Below are positions 57,064 to 64,000 of a DNA stretch of 64,000 nucleotides, piece after piece (the stretch's first letter is position 1; each line of letters begins with the position of its first letter). The position numbers were made by a program, and so were the translations under genes. The stretch is from Lampris incognitus (taxonomy: Eukaryota > Chordata > Actinopteri > Lampriformes > Lampridae), in the NCBI RefSeq assembly GCF_029633865.1, contig NC_079211.1, positions 149,808,749 through 149,872,748 of the forward strand. The letters run 5' to 3'. The notes under the pieces are model-generated. The model worked only from the letters and a program-made list of their open reading frames with translations. It was not told where the DNA came from and made no database searches.

Positions 57064-58008
57064 TCAGATCTGAGTAAAGTGTTCCTGTCTACTCTTTCTA
57101 TATATTGTGGTTTGTAGAGAGCCACTCCCATCAATAGAAATCGATAAGTCTAGAAAGTTTACAGACATTTTGGAATAGTCAGTTGACAACTTGATGTTAG
57201 AATTTGTCGCATTGATATAATCATGGAATTGTAAGAGTTCACCCTCACTTCCTGACCAAATTAAAAGGATGTCATCAATAAAGCAGCCCCAAAATACAAT
57301 CTTATCACAAAAATGATTATTCAATTGATTGTATATGAATGTTTCTTCCCTGTGACCCAAGAAAAGGTTTGCATAATTTGGCGCAAAACACGCACCCATA
57401 GCTGTGCCTTTAAGCTGTCTGTAAAAAGAGTCCCGGAGAAGAAAGACATTATTGTGTAAAGTCCATTCTGTCAGAGAGAGTAAAAATTGGTTGGGTGGTG
57501 CGCTATCAGACCGGAATGACAAATAATGCTGTAAAGCTAACAGGCCTTCCTGGTGGTCAATATTAGTATAAAGAGAGGCTACATCCAAAGTCACCATGAA
57601 ACAGTCAGTAGCATTGTTAATATTCATCAGTTTGCCTAAAACATCAGTGGTATCCTCAATGAAAGACGGGAGATCCCGCACTAAAGGTTTTATAAAACAG
57701 TCCACAAACTGGGAACACGGCTCTGTCAATGATCCGTTGCCTGAGATGATTGGTCTCCCCTCAGGGTGCTCCAGATTCTTGTGGATCTTAGGCAGCATGT
57801 AAAAACATGGCATTTGTGGATTCTCATTCATCAGAAATGCAAATTCATTGTCTGAGATCCAATTCTGGTCTTTACCATGAGATAAAATGGCCCTTAGCTC
57901 AGTTTTCATTGCCTCAATTGGGTTTCTTTTCAGTTGTTCATAGTAGACACTATTGCCCAATTGCCTTTGAGCTTCAGTGACATAGTAACTTCTATCAATT
58001 ACCACCAC
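57064..58008 (-). CDS. Penelope-like reverse transcriptase domain
   Basis: 314 open codons. RT motifs in order: LPKIHKNLEHPEGRPIISGN (finger), LDVASLYTNIDHQEGL (catalytic motif A with Asp), GTAMGACFAPNYANLFLG (motif B) and FIDDILLIWSGSE (motif C with the Asp pair). Penelope-type RTs resemble telomerase. This is one segment of a larger element that is broken elsewhere. Confidence 0.85.
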   Translation of the reverse strand: MVVIDRSYYVTEAQRQLGNSVYYEQLKRNPIEAMKTELRAILSHGKDQNWISDNEFAFLMNENPQMPCFYMLPKIHKNLEHPEGRPIISGNGSLTEPCSQFVDCFIKPLVRDLPSFIEDTTDVLGKLMNINNATDCFMVTLDVASLYTNIDHQEGLLALQHYLSFRSDSAPPNQFLLSLTEWTLHNNVFLLRDSFYRQLKGTAMGACFAPNYANLFLGHREETFIYNQLNNHFCDKIVFWGCFIDDILLIWSGSEGELLQFHDYINATNSNIKLSTDYSKMSVNFLDLSISIDGSGSLQTTIYRKSRQEHFTQI

Positions 58009-58723
58009 TGCACCGCCTTTATCAGCAGGCTTAATAATAATTTGTTCATTTTTTTGTCAAAGATTCAAGTGCTTCTCTCTCATTTCTTGTAAGGTTGTCT
58101 TTCACTTTTTTCTGTCTCTTACAAAACATTTCATCCATATCATGTGAGACTTTTTTGGTAAAAGCAATCAAAGTGGGATTGGTGCACATTGGCATGAAAC
58201 TAGACTTCGGTTTAAAGAGTGTCTTAGCGCCACAAGTGGAATTAGAGTTCACATTAGGTGTGCTGTTAAAGTGTTTATTATTTTGATGGTACCACACTTT
58301 TAAATGAAGATTCCTATAGAATCTAAAAAGGTCCACTTTTGTTTTAAATTCACCAGCATTACACAGAGGGGCAAAGGTTAGTCCTTTTGATAGCATATTC
58401 ACAGAGTCTTGTGTCAGTGTACATTTAGAGATATTGATTACCGTTGATTTCTCGTTCGACTCCGTAGACTGTCCCTTGATATTTGTGGACCAGGTTCGAT
58501 GTCTCCCCCTCCTGATTTTCTTCTTCTTTGTTGTTTCTGCTGGTGACTTTTGGTGGTCTTGCGTGATCGGGTCCCTAAAAAACCCGCAGACGTGGTTGCT
58601 TGTGTGGCATCAGACTCCTCTTCACTCGTGCTTGGATTGAAAGACACCATTCGCTTGCGAGGTTGTCGCTTTGTGAGTTCTCTCCACTGGTAGATGTTGC
58701 CTTCCCCAAAGGTCTTTAAGCGT

Positions 58724-59064
58724 GCTTTATTGTGATGTAGTTGTGGGTGTGTGTACACTTAATCTGTGTTTTTGTTTTCTCTTTACAAAGAACTGTGTTT
58801 GGCACGTGACTGCTCTCTAGGATCTGTGTGAGGGACGGGTCTTAGCAATTGGTTGCTTCAGATCCAATCAAGCAACTACCCCCTGTGCTCTGTGCTGCAC
58901 AAAAACCATTCACCCCTGTTTTGTCTCACTGTGCCCTGCAGAAGGCCCGAGCCGCTACGCGTGGGCATTTTTAGGTCCTTTTTGGATATGTCCAAGTTTC
59001 AATAAAGACATTTTAATTACACAGAGTGCCTTGGTCAGAGAGATTTGTTCTCTTTTTCTCATCT
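58724..59064. repeat. Right inverted terminal repeat of the Penelope-like element
   Basis: Inverted partner of 55753-56098, ending CTTTTTCTCATCT at the 10-bp target duplication. Confidence 0.85.
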
Positions 59065-59934
59065 AAAGACATAACTCTATTGAGATACAGGAGAGTGTTA
59101 ATCCTGGGGGGAATGCCAAACAGGGCCGTAAGAGGATCAGGTGGAACGTCCACACCAGATATATCCCCAAAAGATGTAAAAATGTCTGTCCAGAATTCAA
59201 ATGAGCGAGGGCAGGTCCAAAACATGTGAAGCAGGTCTGCAGGTGATGGTCCACAGCAGTTACATGCATCACTTGTATCAGGAAATATCCTTGCTCGTCT
59301 AGCATTAGTATAATGACTGCCATGTAAGATCTTACATTGTGTAAGACTGTTATAGCACATATTGAGGCAGTGTGGACTAGCCCCAGCCCCCAGCACAGTG
59401 TCCCACGTCCCACCCGTCAGCTCCACACCCAAATCCTGCTCCCAAGCAACTTTCAGACGATTAAGAGTATCGGACTTAATGGACTCTATTTCAGTGTATG
59501 TAATTGAAATTAGGCTCTTAACACTGGGGTCCAGTGAGAGAATGGAATCACTTTCAGAATGAGTAGGATGGTTTGGAAGTTCTGGAAATTGCTTTTGTAA
59601 GAAATGTCTAACCAATGCATTCTTAGTGCCGGTCCCAAGCCCAAACAAATCCAAAAGTTGTTTGAGGATTGAAGGACATGTTACCAGCTGATGTTGATGT
59701 TTTGAGAGGCTTGTACCACAACCTCAACTGTGCTTGAGTATTATAAAAAAACTTATATTAATTTGGACGGCTCAGAAGAGTGGGGTAATTGGCTGGGTAC
59801 AATTGGGGAGAAAAAGGAGGAAAAAACAAAACAAAAACAGATTGATTCAAGGAGTGCGTTCTAATGAGTAGTGAAGGGTGTGTATTTCTCTGTCCATAGT
59901 TCTGGGATTGGGAAAAGGGGGAGCGGTTAGAAGA

Positions 59935-60096
59935 AGGTTTTGGGTTTGAACCCTGAGGTTGTTCAACCTTGGGGGTCGTCCTCTGTGTGGCGTTTTTCAT
60001 GTTCTCCCCGTGTCTGCGTGGGTTTCCTCCGGGTGCTCCGGTTTCCTCCCACAGTCCAAAGACGTAGGTCAGGTGACTCAGCCGTACTACATCGTC

Positions 60097-60153
<57 letters not shown>

Positions 60154-60275
60154 TGGCCCTGTGATGGACTGGCAGCCTGTCCAGGTTGTTGCACCGCCTG
60201 CCATCCAGTGACTGCTGGGATAGGCTCCAGCATCCCCGCGACCCTGAGAGCAGGATAAGCAGTTCGATGGATTAA
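59935..60275 (+). mobile_element. tRNA-derived fish SINE with long (GT)n
   Basis: Same family as 54231; the head is degraded (GGTTTGAACCCTGAGG as B box). The GT tract at 60099-60151 is the longest of the set. Confidence 0.78.
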
Positions 60276-60279
60276 AAGC

Positions 60280-61012
60280 CTTCATGGTACATTTGATGTT
60301 AATTTTCTATACTACAAGATGTATAGCTCCAGATTCCTTCATCTGTCTTTAAGAGGCCGAATGACACCCGCTTATTGTATTGTAAAACAAAAGCCCTCCC
60401 AAATGCCCAACTATCTGGACTGGGGGTTCATCATCTCTGTTAACAAACAGTGTTTCCAGATCGGAAGTGTCTGTTAGTCGACATAACATCAACCAATCAG
60501 CGATGTCAACATTATAAATGGTTTGCATTTCATTTCTATCAGTTCCCTTCCACATATACCCACTATATAAATATATAAGGTAGGACAAGAGACAAAACCA
60601 AAATCTAAGTGATATATCTTTATTATATATCATACATTTATTTGGAGGCACCACCAGTTATTTTAGTTTAAGAGAGTAGCCCCATTTATTTTGAAATCGT
60701 ACCCAGGCCCCACCCACAGTACTACTACACATAGCAGATATAGCTACTACATAGGATGGGTGTTTCACATTGGGTGATGGAAAGTACTGCAAATTGATTT
60801 TTTTTTTAAAAAATTGACCATCGAGTGCTGCTTGGTTAATCAGATGCCTAACAAACTTGGTTGACCCTAATAATTTGGGTTCTGCCTGGTGTGCATGTTT
60901 GCTGACAAGGATGAAGATGCTAAACTGCTGATTTCAAAAAGAGTGTGATGGACATCAGAGAAACTAGTACTTTCCCCTTCATGTGTGTTTTTGTTTTTAC
61001 TATTATAGTATT
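60280..61012. other. No gene recognised
   Basis: AT-rich sequence; short frames only, none resembling a known protein. Confidence 0.4.
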
Positions 61013-61400
61013 AGGGCAGCACTGTGGCGCAATGGTTAGCGCGGTCACCTCACAGCAAGGAGGTCCTGTGTTCGATCCCCGGGGTAGTCCGACCTTGGGG
61101 GTTGTCCCAGGTTGTCCTCTGTGTGGAGTTTGCATGTTCTCCCCGTGTCTGCGTGGGTTTCCTCTGGGGGCTCCGGTTTCCTCCCACAGTCCAAAGACAT
61201 GTAGGTCAGGTGACTCGGCAGTACTAAATTGTCCCAATGTGTGTGTATGTGTGTATATGTCGGTCCTATGATGGCCTGGCAGCTTGTCCAGGGTGTCTCC
61301 CCGCCTGCCGCCCAATCACTGCTGGGATAGGCTCCAGCATGCCGTGACCCTGATTGTGATAAGTGGCTTTGATAATGGATGGACGGATGGGTGGATGGAC
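61013..61400 (+). mobile_element. tRNA-derived fish SINE
   Basis: Head GCACTGTGGCGCAATGGTTA with B box GTGTTCGATCCCC, the CCGGTTTCCTCCCACAGTCC box, a short GT tract and a GATGGATGGA-like tail. Confidence 0.82.
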
Positions 61401-61749
61401 ATCTAGGATGGGTTGCGTTTCGCTGAGTAGACCAAACAGAAAAAGGGAAAGCATGTGTAATCTGCTTTCACGGGTGTCTAGACATGTATTTTTAACTGTT
61501 GCCTTTAGTCAACAAGTACTTTTTTCACAGCCAATTTCACTAACAACCAACTGATACCAAGAGGTTGTTTTGCTTTTGAAAAGAAATGTGTGCCTGGTGA
61601 CACAGTAAATCCTTGTGTTCAGTTCAAGTCAAAATGACCAGTCATCAAAAACTATTAACCATAGATATTAATGTAAATAAATAACTGATGTGTTGAGTTA
61701 AAAAGTACTAGGTATTTTTGAATAATACTTTTTAAGGGTTGCGGCACAA

Positions 61750-62470
61750 TCGGGGCTCTACACTAACTTTTTGCGTTGGTTGCACTGGTGCGCCTAACTT
61801 TTTTTTTTTAGGTGCATCAGCACAAAATTTAGGTGCACCCACATTTTTCATTGCATCGCCTTTACTTTAACACCAAAAGGTCTCCTTTTTATCGCTCTTC
61901 TGTCATATAATGTGAATGATTTTTTAAAACAATAAGGTGTAGAAAAAGCTTGTCTTTATTTTAAACACTATATATATATATATATGAAGAATATATAAAG
62001 AAAAATAAAGTGTTTAAAGTGCTACACTGAGCTTAAATTGAACATTTAAAACATTTAAACATTTCCAAATAAAAGTGACAGTAGGGCTGGTTGAAGGAGT
62101 AGGTTTTGTTTTTTTAATGAAAAAACTTTCAATGGCTCTACCTCTCTTCATTTTCACTCTTTTGTAGCGTAGACCTATAGGCTATTATTTTCCCGTTCAA
62201 GTTCTCTGGCGCTCAGCCTGCTCAGGTCGCTCGCATTTTCTGAACTGACTACTTAGAGCAGTGAAAAGGACCACAGCCAATCAGAGGCAAGGACCCGCCC
62301 AAGCTCTGTCTCTTATTGGTTTAAACCACGATACCGTCAGGAGAACACAGAGAGATGCTGCGCTTGCGAAAGAGATTTCAGTGTTCACCCGAGCAGCATC
62401 GGGTGCACCAGTGCGACCTATAATTTTTTTCAGTTGCACTCTTAAAAATTTTGGCCGCACTCTCGAGCCC
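61750..62470. mobile_element. Probable hAT-type MITE or deleted hAT element
   Basis: Left end CGGGGCTCTACACTAAC with TTGCACTGGTGCGCC, right end GGTGCACCAGTGCGACC and CTCGAGCCCTG, form imperfect inverted repeats of about 80 bp. The interior has no transposase frame. The SINE at 62470 abuts its right end. Confidence 0.55.
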
Positions 62471-62696
62471 TGACGATGGCGCAGTTGTTAGCGCGGTCGC
62501 CTCACAGCAAGAAGGTCCTGAGTTCGAGCCCTGGGGTAGTCCAACCTTGGGGGTCGTCCCAGGTCGTCCTCTGTGTGGAGTTTGCATTTTCTCCCCGTGT
62601 CTTGTGTGGGTTTCCCTGGGTGTTCCGGTATCCTCCCACAGTCCAAAGACATGTAGGTCAGGTGAATCGGCATTACTAAATTGTCCCTAGGTATGA

Positions 62697-62749
<53 letters not shown>

Positions 62750-62872
62750 CCCTGTGTGATAGCCTGGCAGCCTGTCCAGGGTGTCTCCCTGCCTGCTGCC
62801 CAATGACTGCTGGGATAGGCTCCAGCATTCCCGCGACCCTGAGAGCAGGATAAGCGGTTCGGATAATAGATT
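62470..62872 (+). mobile_element. tRNA-derived fish SINE with long (GT)n
   Basis: Head GATGGCGCAGTTGTTAGCGC with B box GAGTTCGAGCCC, the shared central boxes, a GT tract at 62699-62747 and a GGATAATAGATTGA tail. Confidence 0.8.
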
Positions 62873-63329
62873 GATTTATAGGTATGGGAATCTCTAGGTA
62901 CCTCACAATTCGATTCCGATTCAGAGGGCTACGATGAGATTCACACTGTGTGACTACTTGCTACTTTTAAAACATAGCATATTTGTAATGATCAATATTT
63001 AAATAAACAGATGACTTTACTTCCGTTATCTTTTATTAATACAGTAACAAATAGAAGAGATGTGTCAACTGAAGGCCATGTTTCCCAGCGTAGCAAAGAA
63101 CCAACAAGAAAAGAAACCTGTTTTTCTTGTTGACATGAAAGAGAAAACCGACAAGAGGTCTTGCTGTTCTCCTCGAATGACACATTGCGTGTGGAATCTC
63201 CCCTTTGACGGCAGCGTTTCCCTGGAATACAGTTTCAGCTTGGTCAAGATCTTGATCTTGCCGCTTGTAACATTGGAAGTGGTGCCTGTATCTGCCTGGC
63301 ATATCTGCCTTGCCTTAGTCAGATGCAGG

Positions 63330-64000
63330 TGCACAAACCATTTGAGCCTGTGGGATTTCAGGGTGCTAATGTATTCAGTGGCTAAGAACAGTCTAACTGA
63401 GACCTGGATCACGTCAGAAAACACTACCATGCCCACAGCTCTGTCAGATGTGTACTCTTTTTCTCACACTCCCAGAGCTGGGAGGCGAGGTGGTGGTAAT
63501 GGCCTGCTAATCTCCCCGAAATGGAAATACTCTCTTGTTTCCATTCCACAATTTTCTCCGCCCTCTTTTGAATTTCATGCTGTTACTGTCTTTTATCCAG
63601 TCAAACTCACCATTGTGGTTGTGCACTGCCCACCAGGCCCCCTTGGTGAGTTTCTGGAGGAGCTTGACACACTTGTCTCACACTTCCCTGATTATGACTC
63701 TGCACTTATCCTTCTCGATGATTTCAACATCCACACTGACAAGCTAGATCCTCTTCTCTCTTTCCTCTCCTCATTTGTCCTTCATCTCTCACCTCCTCTT
63801 ACCCACAAGGCCAGCAACCAGCTGGACCTTATCTTTACTGGACACTGTCCTATTTCCAATCTTTCTGTTAGTCCCCTCGAGCTCTCTGGCCACTATTTCA
63901 TGTCCTACTCTCTCTCCCTCTCTTTTCCCCCCTCAGCCCCTCCCCCTACCCACATGGTTCCCACCCGTAGACACCTCCGCTCTCTCTCCGCCACTGATCT
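63330..64000 (+). mobile_element. L2-like LINE, endonuclease part (runs off the window)
   Basis: A + frame reads GLLISPKWKYSLVSIPQF, LTIVVVHCPPGPLGEFLEEL, LLDDFNIHTDKLDPLL and SNQLDLIFTGHCP, the APE-type endonuclease order of L2/CR1-like LINEs (a Gly is expected where LLDDFN has Asp). It continues beyond 64000. Confidence 0.75.

Larger units (their letters stand above)
55658..59064 (-). mobile_element. Penelope-like retroelement with inverted terminal repeats
   Basis: Flanked by a perfect 10-bp duplication AAAGACATAA (55648-55657 and 59065-59074). Minus-strand frames encode an N-terminal region (near 58402-58046), a Penelope-type reverse transcriptase (58008-57064, with YMLPKIHKN, LDVASLYTNI and FIDDILLIW), a linker, and a GIY-YIG endonuclease region (56623-56162, with CPCGCFYVGRTKRKLKEGFS). 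Repeats of about 0.34 kb at 55753-56098 and 58724-59064 are inverted relative to each other. The coding region is broken in a few places. Confidence 0.88.
55118..59615 (-). mobile_element. L1-type LINE 3' fragment split by a Penelope-like element
   Basis: Flanked by the 9-bp repeat TGCATTCTT (55109-55117 and 59616-59624). The right part (59615-59075) encodes KILHGSHYTNARRARIFPDT and DLLHMFWTCPRSFEFW; the left part (55647-55118) continues with LAGRLVPLRWKRVSPPTHS and LSYIKLEKIRSSLKGS and ends in a poly(A) (T-rich on +). The two parts join in frame once the Penelope-like insertion is set aside. Confidence 0.85.

Overview
This window looks like a teleost fish chromosome, probably a spiny-rayed fish. 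Three things point there: intron-containing cytokine genes of the fish interleukin-1 beta type, a repeat load typical of teleosts (RTE, L1/Tx1 and L2-like LINEs, Tc1, hAT MITEs, a Penelope-like element, tRNA-derived SINEs, Ty3/Gypsy fossils), and abundant GT, TA and trinucleotide microsatellites. It holds no prokaryotic operon, CRISPR array or rRNA gene.

The host content is a tandem array of il1b genes on the + strand. Three copies are complete (coding spans 13083-15954, 24977-28194 and 43362-48735). Each has five coding exons of 33, 208, 177, 134 and 222 nt, all in frame with canonical splice sites, and each encodes 257 residues ending in the IL-1 family signature. Each also has an ETS/PU.1-like site, a perfect kappaB site, a TATA element and an AU-rich 3'UTR. 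A fourth, partial copy between the first and second keeps only exon 4 (22820-22994) and is broken. Copies 2 and 3 differ at only two residues I could see, and copy 1 differs from copy 3 at seven. Intron indels group the copies differently in intron 3 and intron 4, which suggests gene conversion or unequal crossing over. A CpG-rich upstream block with a perfect CRE recurs before each copy.

Layout: 0-9.8 kb is repeats (minisatellites, a Gypsy fossil with two LTRs, a 79-bp satellite, RTE pieces, a trinucleotide array). 9.8-16.9 kb is the copy-1 unit, carrying two small LTR elements whose terminal repeats contain a tRNA-like Pol III promoter. 17-29.6 kb holds a broken exon, the upstream block of copy 2, an RTE element with an open 938-codon frame and an 18-bp target duplication, the partial copy and il1b copy 2. 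29.7-42.3 kb is a nest of hAT MITEs, L1, a solo small LTR, an L1/Gypsy mosaic and a Tc1 transposon that splits the upstream region of copy 3. 42.3-49.5 kb is il1b copy 3. 49.6-64 kb is again repeat territory, with one weak candidate for the first exon of another host gene near 51.15 kb and a Penelope-like element inside an L1 tail.

The main biological interest is the il1b array and how transposons have remodelled its promoters and introns. The main mobile-element interest is the miniature LTR element with a tRNA-like LTR, and the trinucleotide arrays attached to RTE 3' tails.
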